DNA from: Siphonodentalium dalli
Lineage: Eukaryota > Mollusca > Scaphopoda > Gadilida > Siphonodentaliidae
Assembly (NCBI GenBank): GCA_032622095.1
Contig: CP136067.1
Span: forward strand, 50,073,899-50,137,898
DNA: 64,000 nt
Reading direction: 5' to 3'
Below are positions 48,117 to 59,910 of the stretch, one piece after another (within the stretch, counting starts at the first letter, position 1; each line of letters begins with the position of its first letter). The translations under genes and the position numbers were made by a program. The notes under the pieces are model-generated. The model worked only from the letters and a program-made list of their open reading frames with translations, did not search any database and was not told the origin of the DNA.

Positions 48117-50362
48117 ATTGACCATGACCATGTCGGAACTAATTGTCGAGTTTGTCGAGTACCTGCAACTGAATGATACCGACAACACGCATAATTATGT
48201 CATTGCATGGAAGCCAGGTACACCATTGTAATGACCAACATAGTAAGTAAACTAAAATCAATACCGTTTCACTAGTTCACGACTTTACATTTGCTTATCA
48301 CTGATATCAGTATTTTTGCTACCATATACACAACCTCTTTTGTTATGTCAAATTGTTATATTATATTATATATTTCGTGATAGCATCATGTACACAGCAC
48401 ACGTATATTGCGACAGTGGTTTTCTTCACTTGATTCAACGGCCAGCATGTGAGTCGGCCATGTGAGTCGTGGTGTTTTCTGATTACCAAATCTGGAATCA
48501 AAATTTTACAAATAAACCTGTTGAGTATGAGTATAACCCAATTTGCATGGCTCGTATTGATCAAACTTACAGTATAACAAAGATCGTATAGCGGAGATAT
48601 GTAAGATTAATGTCAAATATTATTTTGCTACCATGTTTTCCATAAAACATACACGACGAATTTTAGAAACTCTTCCGATTCCGTGCTTCTGTTCGACTGT
48701 TTCCACCGAACAGGCAATACTAAATACCATAACGTGACACCGGCTTCGATTGATCAGCTGATTCGGATCTGTGTACATTATATCTATTGCGTATAACAAT
48801 GTTCTTCTATTGTAAATGTTGTATATATTATGTCTCAATACTCATGAAAATGTAATATGAGTTTAAGAGAATAAACTAATTGAATTGTCTGAGTTGACGG
48901 AAAACTTATTTCCGGGCCTTGACACCGTAATGGCCATTTAATTTTCGAGTCACCGATTATTATTTTTATAAACAAAAGTGCCCCATATACGGTTTTAATA
49001 ACAATCTATGTCAATATATTATTAAAATACTATAATTCATTACCATTTGAAACGTCTGTGTCTCGGAAGATATCCATAGAGAAATAGAAAACAACTGACA
49101 TCATAGAAAGATTCCCCCGTTATGGCTCCCATAATGCAATATAATTGTAACTAAAAATGAATTTTCAATGGAAGGGGAATGACTCTATATCTTAAGATAT
49201 ATAATTATTTTTCTTTCATTGGAAATAATGAAACTTAAGCACTGAACACCAAGTCGGTATTTCAACAAAAAACAACATGTTCACAGTTTATTGCACCGAA
49301 TAAGTTGATAATACAATATTTTGGAGCTTCCGCTTTCAAATGATTTATAATATGGCAAATATTTTATATAAAATTATCTGGGGTTTCGAAAATTAAGTGG
49401 GCCTTTAAATTGACTATACTATCCAACCTCTACCAGAATACAAACTCTACAATCGGCGCGCGCAATTGGCTCAGTGCATGATGCCGGGAGCTCGCGAGGT
49501 TGGTATAGTTGCCAAGAGAGCGAAGCATGATTACGTACGTTATATTAGGAACCTGAGAGTTATGGTTCGATGTTACTTGACAGATAAAACTCATCCGAGG
49601 TTTGGATGATAACTCCCTTAGAAACAGAACCTAATTCGCAAACAGAGCGTCCTTTTCCCCGTCACGCATTTGTTGTCATTGACGACTTCTTACGAAATTA
49701 AATTTCCGTCGCTTCCCAAGACACGTTCATCAAAGTAGAGATTCGGGGGCGGACGGCTTGTCGATTATGATCGAATTATCGTACTGTTCATTCACAAAGC
49801 CTTTCACGTCATGAGACTAGCTATATTTTTTTGTGAATGACTTCTCCATTGAAGAAGATTACGCTCCTGAGTACAAGAGCCTGTAATGAGTTCCGCTACC
49901 CTTCCACACCATGGCTTGAGTAAATGCATAACTATGTACCGGATATAGTTTGTACCATTACAAATAATCACAGCAGTGCATGTCAGATTAATGACACATA
50001 TGGGCGATTGCCCTTCACATTGACAGATGCATTTTATGCAAGGAACGTTGAAATTTCCTCATTATCCGAGGGCGTTTGTAGATACACAAAATCTGTTCGG
50101 GTATGACTTACGACACTTCACCAAATATAACTGAACTTATAATTGGTCCTTTTCCTCTCAAAGTCCCATAATTGGAACATGCACGTGCCTGCGCTATTGT
50201 GAATTAGATTTTGTACATATTTGCAGAAATACCAAGTAGGCTAAGTGTATAGTATAATATGTATATGGTAGATATTTGGAACAGCTGCATGTTATATAAG
50301 TTATACTTGTCTCCGAGACATGCCAACGTTGCCCATTGTACATTGTTGGGACTATATAACAC
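48117..50362. other. Spacer
   Basis: It starts with the LINE 3' untranslated sequence of unknown length. No gene or RNA recognised thereafter. Confidence 0.35.
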
Positions 50363-51160
50363 CAGGGTTGGTCGATTTAAATCAATTTTTTTTAAATCAT
50401 GATAAAAAGTCAAGAACTGCAATATCTAACAATGTTTCTGTAAACTATAACATGACTATGATTAAACAGTATACAAATTGGATAATAGATATGAAATTGT
50501 ACTGTAATTATCGACCTCATAGAAACTACAGGTATACCGCATGTTACCGTATGTACTGCCCCAGCGAATGGCCTGTTCCGCTTTGCATTGTTGGTATTGT
50601 TTGCAACTACACTGTTTGAATTATCTCTTTCCTTTCTGATTACCATACATGTAAATGCTAACTGAGTATCTCTACCATATACTCTGCCATTTAACTACGT
50701 TAGTTGTCTAGTGTATATTTGATATATGATGTGATCACTGTCACTGAGAGCAAACGTGATCGATAATATTTCAGTTTTCAGTGAAAATTGACTAAATTTA
50801 TTAGTAAAAGTTTATGCACAGGTCTACATTTCCAGATAATACAACATTGGAAACTATATGGAACTTAGTGTATGCATAAAGTACATGATCGCTATATCTG
50901 TACTGCCATGATATTTGTCTTTTATTGGTATACACAAAATATTAAATACTAATACAATCGTAGAATTCTGATTAATCCAGCCTTGGATATAATAAGCAAC
51001 ACCTTTCAGAACCTTCATTTATCAGAGAAATTGCACAATTACATATTTTCATAACAGTTATAATAAAAAAAAAAAAAAATCGATTTAAATAAAAAAATCT
51101 TGATTTGAATCTAATAAATCGATTTTTTATTTTTTTAAATCATAAAAATCACCAACCTTG
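50363..51160. mobile_element. hAT-type MITE (798 bp) with perfect 8-bp duplication
   Basis: 'tataacac' is duplicated at 50355-50362 and 51161-51168. The left end CAGGGTTGGTCGATTTAAAT and right end (inverted) CAAGGTTGGTGATTTTTATG are hAT-style termini. Subterminal 'gatttaaat' motifs are repeated (51080-51140). Short frames inside are not transposase-like. Confidence 0.85.
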
Positions 51161-51557
51161 TATAACACACAATGTGCCGATTTTAGATTTTGAGACAGTG
51201 CGATTTTTTTTTAATTGGGTGGGACTGCAATGCGCTTATTTGTGAGGTGTTTAGATTATGTCACTATGAAATGTAGTACTGTAGTGGTGATTACTGGGAA
51301 ACACTCCGCTAGATCGCATAAATGTCAAGAGAGGATACACAATCATGTTGAAATGGTCTAGTTTCTTTCGACGAAAAACAGTTATAGTGAAATCGGTAGG
51401 TATGATACTGGTACCGAGTTTACCAGATGGCTTACAGAGGAGGAAACTTGAACTACATGTAATGCTGAAATAGCCATATGCAATATTATAGGTAACAGTC
51501 GTCCATGATATTCAGACATGCATATCATGGATATATACATTGTACTTGTGGATAGCT

Positions 51558-51863
51558 GACATTTTTTACAACAACGAAACTGCGTTCATCGATTCTCATC
51601 AAATGTAAGACAACTGAGTGGTATTTTCAAATAACTTCGATGCAGTTATCGACTAATGATATGATATGACCGCGTGGATTTGCTCTTAGGTTCCCAGTAC
51701 AATTTAATTATATTTACCAGTCGCTTGAATTGTGCACATGGCGTTCTGCGTTTTCGGCGTATTAGCCCCCACCACCCATTCAGCGATGGAAAAAACCAAC
51801 TGTTAAGTTGAAAACATGGACGACACTTTTCCTATGTCTTCTTGAGTCAATTCCTCACCCAAT
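51558..51863 (+). repeat. Left inverted repeat of X, outer part
   Basis: Complementary to about 63140-63462 with scattered mismatches, up to 'tcaattcctcaccca' at 51849-51863, where element A begins. Confidence 0.8.
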
Positions 51864-51865
51864 TA

Positions 51866-52756
51866 GTTCGGGAGCCATGCAGGAGGGTTTTAATTACACT
51901 ATCGCGCAAGGAAGGTTTGATGCTCTCGATTTGTTGGCGGTGATAGATCATTACGGAAAAACTAATTTCTTAAATTGCGCATTCCTGGCGTTTAGGGGCC
52001 AGATGGCCCTCCAAAACCCCAAAAATTACTTTTAATTACACATTCGCGCAAGTCCACCATCTTTACATTGAATACTCTACTATGTTCACTAATCATAAAA
52101 ACAAAACTTAAGAACGGAAATTTCCTGGCGTTTTCAAATAAGAAGGGCTCTTCTAGGGGGACCCAAAAATGTCAAAATTTCACTTTTAATTATACAATCG
52201 CGCAAGTCCACCATTTTTTTTCAGGAATAGTCTACTGTATTCACTGATCATAAAAAACAACTTAAGAACGGAAAATTCCGGCGTTTTCAAATAAGAAGGG
52301 GTCTTCTAGCGGGATGGGGGGGGGGCAAAAATGTCAAAATTTCACTTTTAATTACACAATCGTGCAAGTCCACCATTTTTTCCTGGAGTAGTCTCCTGTA
52401 TTCACATAAAAAAACAACTTAAGAACGGAAATTTCCTGGCATTTTCATATAAGAAGGGGTCTTCTAGGGGGACCCAAAAATGTTAAAATTTAACTTTTAA
52501 TTACACAAGATCGCGCAAGTCCACCATTTTTAACCGGAATAGTCTATTATGTCCACTGATCATAAACACACAACTTAAGAAAGCAAATTCCCTGGCGTTT
52601 TCAAATAAGAAGAGGTCCATATATAGGATGTACAAAAAACCCACATATATGTAGTTCTTTGTGTGATAATAGATAGTCATTTAGTAACTCAAGCTTAAAA
52701 CATGGCATACAGAAGTGAAACATATTCCTGTTTAAAAATAAAAAAAAACATTAAAG
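51866..52756 (+). repeat. Left inverted repeat of element A with subterminal tandem repeats
   Basis: Units carry 'cgcgcaagtccaccat', 'ttcac(t)gatcataaaaa', 'aacttaagaacggaaatttc', 'tggcgttttcaaataagaag', 'gtcttctagggggac' and 'cacttttaattacacaa', at about 51900, 52044, 52200, 52363 and 52508. The innermost part has 'acatatatgtagttctttgt' and 'aaaacatggcatacag'. Confidence 0.85.
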
Positions 52757-53735
52757 TCATTAGCTTCACTCCCGGTGGGTATATATTTCATGTCAGACAG
52801 AACTGTATCCGATATACCATAAGAAAGGTCATACAAAACTAGAAATAAAACCCCAAGGTTGCATATTATTGATGCGGTATTCGCCCCGTATTAAATTGTT
52901 GAAAACTGCGGTCAGAGTAAGAAATCTTCTCAGATACAACCACATTTTCGGCGCGAATCATCGCGTGGAGGTCATGGAATTATATTCGGAAGAAATCGGA
53001 ACCGCCCGAAAAACGACGATCGGCTGGCACGCACGGTTGACAGAACAGCCAAAACAATAGCCGGCATGTCGATAACCGAAAGTAGATTCAACAAAACACA
53101 AACTAGATAATGTCTTGATTTTTGCATCGATATCTCATGTTTTCTAATTGAAATATCGATAATTAATTGGCAACTAACAAAGTGTACACACTGTGTATAT
53201 GTTATATATGGATTGTTTGCAAATTTAGGCGTGAATGGGTATTCACAGCATGCAAAATACGATTGGCACACCTCCGAACTGATCCAGGTGGTCATGCTTC
53301 TCATCGATTGAAAATAAACAAATCGGGGAATTCCTGCGTTTCTTATCAAACGTCAACATATTTGGTCGAATTTAAGATGAAGTTATCTGCAATGGCATTA
53401 TTGACTTCTGTAAATGTAAATTATTAGCAAGAGTGAACCATCGATCGATCTATAAATTATTATAATAGCCCAATCGGTCTGAACTAGATCGATTGGTCTT
53501 CCTGGCATAGTGGTCGCTGCTGTAAGAGAGTGAACTCTAAATTTCTTAAATATTAAAATTTGTTTGTTTTCAGATTTGTACAAGTTTATAATGAATATTA
53601 CCAGTAAAAAATTATACTGTTGTCTTTCATTAGTTTCAAAATAAATGAGAATTCTTTTTAATTGGTAGAAACAGCTGGTCGAAAGAACAATTTAGAGTAC
53701 TCCCCTTATCCCAGATTCACTTTATAGTAGCTAAT
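52757..53735. other. Element A interior, unassigned
   Basis: Frames at 52869-53060 and 53167-53427 have no recognisable domain. This could hold remnants of another transposon gene, but nothing can be claimed. Confidence 0.35.
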
Positions 53736-54860
53736 TACACTTAAGCGTAAATTATTTACGCTTAAGCATAATTAACTTACGATACGCGTAATACATTTGA
53801 ATTACGCTTATGTGTAATTGGGTTCATCAGCTATCTCACCTCTATGGGAGGAAGCCAAATTAACATTTAATAAATAATTGAGCTAAAGCCCCCCCCCCCC
53901 CAATCAAGGAATCTCTAATTACACTTAAGTGCATAAGAATATTTCTTATCGCGCTTACATGTAAGCGCAATAAGAATATTCCTTATTGCGAAAGAGATTC
54001 CTTATTGCGCTTAAGTGCAATATGATATTCCTTTTTGTGCTTAAGTGCAATAAGATATTCCTTATTTTGCTGAGTGCAATTAGATATTTCCTTATTGAAC
54101 TTAATCGCAATTATATCTTCCCTTATTATATTGCTTAAGCTCAATTATATCGCTTAAGCTCTATTATTTATTAAATGTTAATTTGGCTCCCCATATACCT
54201 CATGTATATTGGTATAACCTGATGTAGGTTACTGGCATTAGTAATGCGGTTGCATCCATTTCAGCGTGAGGGGAGTTCAATGAGAGTGTATATGAATTAC
54301 GTTTAAGCGTACTTCATTTACGCTTAAGCGCGGAACTCATTTACACTTAAGCATAATTAAAATGATTTACACTTAAGCACAAATATTTGCGCTTAAGCGT
54401 AAATAAATAATAAATGTGAAAAGGGCCTCCCATACTATTTCCGCTAAAGCGCATATGATTTGGAATTAAGTATAAATGATTTGCTCTTAAGTGCAAATGA
54501 TTTACACTTAAGGGTAAATGATTTGCGATTAAGCAGAATCAGAATAAATGTGAAAACGGCTTCTCGTATAATCGCTTAAGCATTATTCATTTACGATTAA
54601 GTGTAATTAATCTATCAATGAAAATGAATGACCAGTGAGCTTAAGCGTAAATCAATTACGCTTAAGCGTAAATCAATTACGCTTAAGCACACTTAAATCA
54701 ATTACGCTTAAGCACACTAGTCATAATTCTATTACTCATATAGGAGTAATTCTTTATCTACATCATACGGTTAAGCGTTAGTGAATTACGCTTTATAGGT
54801 GTGCATTACACCTGAGGCTGAGTGTAATACATTACGCTTACGTGTAATTCACTTACGCTA
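53736..54860. repeat. Dense array of CTTAAG palindromes
   Basis: At least 17 CTTAAG cores in 1.1 kb, mostly as 'ttacgcttaagcgtaa' or 'acacttaagtgtaat' variants, spaced irregularly by about 15-60 bp. A near-duplicated 'tcaattacgcttaagc' is tandem at 54650-54710. Phrases such as 'aaataataaatgtgaaaa' and 'catatagg' recur between them. Confidence 0.75.
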
Positions 54861-55234
54861 AAGTGCAATCAGCTAATACCGGTGAAAAAGGCCTTCCATT
54901 ATAGTTAAATTAGTTATCATCTATCAGAATGAATAGTGCTGACTAAAGCTTGACAACAGAATTTGCCCTTAAAAATATTTCATGGCCAATGAGCTAACAA
55001 ATGGTCAGTATTGATAAATTAAATTAAATGAAGCTATTACTTTTATGACGTTTTGTTTGAGATTATTTGTATGTTTTATGAGTGAATATTTTACAAGAAT
55101 AAATTACTTTTATTATTACTTTTGTTATTACTTTTATGATGTTTTGTCATTAGTTTGTTAAAGAATAAGTGCGCACACAAGCTTAGTCCCACATAAGCCG
55201 TAATCCCCAAGCCGTAATTAGTTAGATCAAACGA

Positions 55235-55332
55235 CTGGCCGAATCTTCCCCGCCGAATCTTCCCTGCCGAATCTTCCCTCCGCCGAAAAATACCTGGCCG
55301 AAACTTCCCGCCGCCGAATCTTCCCGTTCCCT
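55235..55332 (+). repeat. Short tandem 'gccgaatcttccc' repeats
   Basis: Six imperfect 12-16-bp copies of (C/G)CCGAATCTTCCC. Confidence 0.7.
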
Positions 55333-55398
55333 AAAAATTCGGTCAATGCGCTTACAATTTTCTATAAATAGTAAAATTTTGGAATTATTACCTCTCGA

Positions 55399-55635
55399 TC
55401 ACTGTTCGATTATAATCTTTGCCACTAACTCGGCCAATGTTCTTCCGTTTCCGATTTCACGCAACAATTCCCTTTCTATTCCTTCCCTGTCGAATTGACT
55501 ACCGCTTTTATATTCTGATGTGACGCTATTCCAGCGAACGGTCATCCTCCCTAGAAGCCATTTCTGAGAAGTGAGAACGAAACCCGATTCAATCCCAATC
55601 GAGTCGGAAGTGCTCGGGCATTTCCGTGACTGCAC
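55399..55635 (-). CDS. Unrecognised 78-residue open frame in element A
   Basis: Mixed, non-repetitive composition with an acidic/basic C-terminal helix-like segment (EGIERELLREIGNGRTLAEL). It lies downstream (minus strand) of the XPG-like gene's stop at 55978. No domain recognised; it may be a small accessory protein or chance. Confidence 0.2.
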   Translation of the reverse strand: MQSRKCPSTSDSIGIESGFVLTSQKWLLGRMTVRWNSVTSEYKSGSQFDREGIERELLREIGNGRTLAELVAKIIIEQ

Positions 55636-55977
55636 AAGACAACGATTCGGTTTGTTTTTTCGTGTTATTATGGCGAGATTAATCGGGACGAATGATGAAA
55701 TATAAATAGTTAGACGAATGGCCGTATAATGTGTACAAACTGACTTCAGGATGGGGGATTTCGTGTATCTGAGTTATTTTATTCACTCTCCCCACAGAAT
55801 GACGCAGGGAACTCAATTGTGAGGTTCAATTTACGTTTCACATCACTTTAAACACTTTGAACACTAAAGCTTCTTGGAACAATTACGTTTGGTATTAATT
55901 GTCAAGATCATAGAACATAAACACGGAAAGCTTCATTAAGCTATTGAGCTCGGCATCTATTGACAATGAATGTATAT

Positions 55978-58570
55978 CTATGGGTCCATTTCGTAATCAG
56001 TGTCGGAGTCATCAGCACAACCAGTTACACGTTCATCGTCCGTATCGTCGTTGACACATTCCGGTTGTTCTGGGATTACTGACTTTGGCAAATGCGGACC
56101 ATCGAACCAGATGATCCAATACGACCCATCAGCAAGTTCCCATTCACTGCCAGGTAGGGCCCGGCGAATCGGCCTTTTTTGGATCGAATCGAATCTCGAA
56201 TCGGATCGGCCGAATGATATCGAATCGAATCGAATCTTCGAATCGAATCATAGAAAACCTGACTTCAATTACTGGGACAAATTTATTGTGAATAAACATC
56301 GATTTTATGAATAAACGTTACAAATTATTCGTTAACTAATTGATTTGTTTTCACCATGTGCGATTATCTGGGGTTTTGGAAAGCGTACGAGACTCAACAA
56401 GTCATCTCTGCATTTACTCGCAAAAGCTGCGAACTTAGCAGTTAGCACATGTAATCGTGTATATACTTGGTATTTAAGCGACCAAACTATTCACTCTTAA
56501 ATGCATTGGCTTTTGCAGTTTGTACCAGTGACGGAAATAGTAAGTTCGAGTTGTTGCGGGCCCAGATTAACGTTTCCGCGTTATAGTTGGAGAGACTGTG
56601 CCTTTGGTCCGTTACTCTCTCACTGGAACAATTCGTCGCTTGAATACCGAGTATATCGGGACTATATCCTTCGCAGTTGTAGCGAGTCAAGGCAATGACG
56701 ACTGGTTCGATTTCCAAAACTCCAGTGGAGAGTCATCCCTATTTAATATAACCCAACACGCGAGTATGCCTCCATTTCCTTGGTTAGCCATACATATAAT
56801 GAATTGTCTCCAGGGTCCAGTACATTGTCCCTCTCGTGGGCAGCTTCAACGTCATCAAATATAGCGTCAACTAAACTCTGGGTTGGTGGAGTTACCGGTT
56901 TATTAACTGCATTGCCCGTACTAGTGGACTGCTCTGTTTCATGAAGTCCATAGTGGGTCAAGCCCTGTTCTAAATATTTCTGTATTACTTTTAAATCGCG
57001 GATCCATGTATGAACCTGCGAGCAGGTGGGGGTTTGGTGAGATCAAACCTGGATCGAAGTTGTGCATGAAGTTATTCTCTGAACTTTTTCACGCCTTGGC
57101 GTCATTGAGTCGCAACTGCTTAGCCAGATTCTGGATATATGGGACAACCATTGATACAGTTATCGAACGATCCGCGCTCAAAAAGGACGTTTACTCTGCC
57201 ATTGGCTTAAGTATAGAGGTAGTGCTGCTATTTTTTCCGATGACTGCGATAAAAATGGCACGATCTTTGCGCGTTATATTTGATGTTTTTAAGATTCTTT
57301 TTTGAGACGAATCGGACGAATGATATCGAATCGAATCGAATCATCGGGAGTATATCGAATCGAATCGAATCGAATCTCGAACCTTCGCCGGGCCCTACTG
57401 CCAGGATCATTGGGCAGACTGTTATCAACCACAGCATGCCACATATTAGCCACATACTTAGCCCTGTAAATTTTCTGAGGCACACCAGACTTGCAAGGCG
57501 GAATACTACTCCCTACAGTCCTTTTAGTTTTGATAACGGTCGGCTTTCATCCTTCGGCCCAAAAGTTTTCTCAAAACTTTGAATCTGCATTCGTTAATTG
57601 GGATGGGTTTGCGGGCACCATATAACGTACATGTATACTCTTCAAGCATCTCGTACGTTTCGTCTGAAACAGATCCTGAGACCAAGTCTTCAAATGCTTC
57701 AGGATATCGATCGTCGCGATCTACAGAGAAGCAAAAGGGCGTTTCTTGCCCTTCCGAGTAAAATCGGCCGTATAATCGCACCCGATGTAGACGTGAAATG
57801 CTGGCAGCGCATAACAGATGGCTTCTCCTATTTCCTCAGACACAGCTGAAACGTTCAAGTAGCGTCTGTTACCATGTCCAGTTGTGCCAACGTCCATCCA
57901 GATAACAGATTTAAATGTATGTATGTGATGCAATAGAATTACGAGTAAATCTGTGTCCGCAGCTCGTACTATGATGTTACCAACGGGTATTTCATGACCA
58001 ATATCCACCATGTGTAGACAAACCCTTGTGTCTGCCTCATCATGATCACAACACAGACTTTCATGGTATGCTTCTCGACACTGCCATCGACAACAACAAA
58101 CTTCACACACTCTTCGTCAAAGCCAAGGTACACTTCCCTGTCGACCAAGACATGTGTGTGGTGTGAAGAAGACCAATCTTTGGCAAAAAATCGAGGCAGT
58201 GCTTTTTGAAAGATGTAGATTTCAATGCTTTAGACGCATATTTAAGGATCAACTGCTCAGGACCGGTTATCATGTATGTGACATGATCAGCACCTCTGCA
58301 TTCTCGTTCACAGTCCTGGGTGTAAGTTCCACGTATGCATGTGTCGAACACCACGTCCATTCGCTTGGACGTTAGGTTTAATAGCTTGTGAAGCACGACA
58401 CGGGAGAGTCCACCAGCATATGTCGGGGTAAAGCCGGCGGTAGGCAGTGCAGCAGGAAATTGCCATCGACGATGGCAGATAGAGCGTGGTACCGATGTCA
58501 ATGGGGATTGAAGAAGGAATTCTATGTCATCTTCACGTTTAGTTGCCAGGGTTGCTAGTCTTCCCAGCAT
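55978..58570 (-). pseudogene. Transposon protein with XPG/FEN-1-like nuclease core
   Basis: Minus-strand pieces are: 58570-58103 (family-typical RMDVVFDT and ERECRGAD segments); 58110-57721 (CDHDEADTRVCLH, then AADTDLLVILLHH, then ALPAFHVYIGCDYTADF and KGKKRP); 57781-57524 (EEYTCTLYG, PINECRF); then PPCKSGVPQKIYRAKYVA, interrupted by a hAT; then WIIWFDGPHLPKSV and an acidic tail ending at TAG 55978. The three acidic clusters (DEADTR, DTD, GCDY) have the order and spacing of the metal-binding residues of XPG/FEN-1 nucleases, so a nuclease role in transposition is inferred. A frameshift near 58105 (the upstream frame shifts before CDHDEADTR), another near 57530-57560, and the hAT insertion make this copy inactive. 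The N-terminus is missing. Confidence 0.7.
56155..57397 (-). mobile_element. hAT transposon remnant inside the XPG-like gene
   Basis: 'ctgccagg' is duplicated exactly at 56147-56154 and 57398-57405. The ends are TAGGGCCCGGCGAA and its complement, with subterminal 'cgaatcgaatcgaat' repeats at both ends. On the minus strand, AGSYMDPRFK (around 57010) matches the hAT transposase 'LDPRFK' region. PLEFWK-like sequence near 56720 and RHSLSNYNAETLIWARNN near 56540 match the hAT C-terminal dimerisation domain. Frameshifts separate them and the N-terminal half is deleted, so it is defunct. Merging the two duplications restores the host frame. Confidence 0.9.
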
Positions 58571-58671
58571 ATCCCACGTGTGGCGGAGCTCTTTAACAAC
58601 AATTTTTCGCGCCCTTGTTTGAGAAGGTTTTCAGTTTATTTCTGGAGATCGGCCTCTCAAAGCGATCTGGA

Positions 58672-58897
58672 TCATCCGTACGTATCAAAGCTGAAAGGAC
58701 TGGACGGTAGTAGTTTCCGCCTTGCAATTCTGTTTTGCGTCAGAAAATTGACAGGGCTATTTATCTGGTTCGACGGGCCACAGATGCCAGAGTCAGTAAT
58801 CCCAGAACAACCGGAATGTGACAATGATGATACGGACGATGAACGTGTACCTGGTTGTGCTGACGACTCCGACACTGATGACGAAATTGACCCATAA
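58672..58897 (+). pseudogene. Inverted second copy of the XPG-like gene's C-terminus
   Basis: The plus-strand frame ends IWFDGPQMPESVIPEQPE... with the same acidic tail as the minus-strand gene, stopping at TAA 58895-58897. 58672-59023 is the inverted complement of 57545-57460 joined to 56116-55850. About 100 bp between 'acagggcta' and 'atctggttcga' is missing relative to the other copy. The duplicate probably replaced or displaced the gene's 5' end. Confidence 0.75.
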
Positions 58898-59025
58898 ATA
58901 TACATTCATTGTCAATAGTTACCGAGCTCATTGCTTAATGAAGCTTTCCGTGTTTATGTTCTAAGATATTGACAATTAATACCAAGCGCAATTATTCCAC
59001 AAAGCTTTAGTGTTCAAGGTGATTA

Positions 59026-59908
59026 ATGTTTTTTTTTTATTTTGAAACAAGAAAATGTTTCAATTCTGTATGCCATGTTTTAATCTTGAGTCACTACATG
59101 CTTATATATTGTCACACAAAGAACTACATATATGTCTGTTGTACCACCCATGAACCTCATCTTATTTGAAAACGCCAGGACATTTCCGTTCTTAAGTTGT
59201 GTTTTAATGATCAGTGAATACAGGAGACTATTCCAGGAAAAAATGGTGGACTTGCACGATTGTGTAATTAAAAGTTAAATTTTGACATTTCCCCCCCCCC
59301 CACCCCCCCCCCCCCCACAGAAGACCCCTTCTTATTTGAAAACGCCAAGAAATTTGCTTTCTTAAGTTGTGCTTTTATGATCAGTGAATACAGTAGACTA
59401 TTCCAGGAAAAATGGTGAACTTACGCGATTGTGTAATTAAAAGTGAAATTTTGACATTTTTGGTCCCCTAGAGGACCCCTTCTTATTTGAAAACGCCAGG
59501 AAATTTGCGTTCTTAAGTTGTGTTTTTATGATCAGTGAATACAGTATACCATTTCATGCAAAAATGGTGGACTTGCGCGATTGTGTAATTAAAAGTGAAA
59601 TTTTGACATTTTTTGGGTCCCCCTAGAAGACCCCTTCTTATTTGAAAACGCCAGGAAATTTCCGTTCTTAAGTTATGTTTTTATGATCAGTGAACATAGT
59701 AGAGTATTCAATGTAAAGATGGTGGACTTGCGCGATAGTGTAATTAAAAGTAATTTTTGGGGTTTTGGAGGGCCATCTGGTCCCTAAACGCCAGGAATGC
59801 GCAACTTAAAAAATTAGTTTTCCGTAATGATCTATCACCGCCAACAAATCGAGAGCTTCAAACCTTCCTTGCGCGATAGTGTAATTAAAACCCTCCTGGC
59901 TCCCTAAC
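59026..59908 (-). repeat. Right inverted repeat of element A
   Basis: Complement of 51866-52756 with the same five subrepeats ('gtggacttgcgcgat' at about 59246, 59414, 59567, 59735, and the terminal one at 59870). Poly-C tracts at 59290-59318 correspond to the G-run at 52314-52326 on the left. Confidence 0.85.
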
Positions 59909-59910
59909 TA

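Larger units (their letters stand above)
51866..59908. mobile_element. Element A: 8-kb transposon carrying an XPG-like protein
   Basis: Inverted repeats of about 890 bp (51866-52756 and 59026-59908) start GTT(C/A)GGGAGCC. TA lies on both sides (51864-51865 and 59909-59910), but an alternative reading extends the repeat by TTA, so the duplication is not settled. Each repeat contains roughly five ~155-bp subrepeats. The interior holds a degraded minus-strand gene, a second partial copy of its 3' end in opposite orientation, a CTTAAG palindrome array and a nested hAT. Academ-type elements are reported to encode XPG-like nucleases and are the best guess; this copy is inactive. Confidence 0.75.

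Noticed and set aside
49460..49530. Possible tRNA-like sequence ('ttggctcagtgcatgatgcc')
   Set aside because: No cloverleaf pairing or convincing B box.
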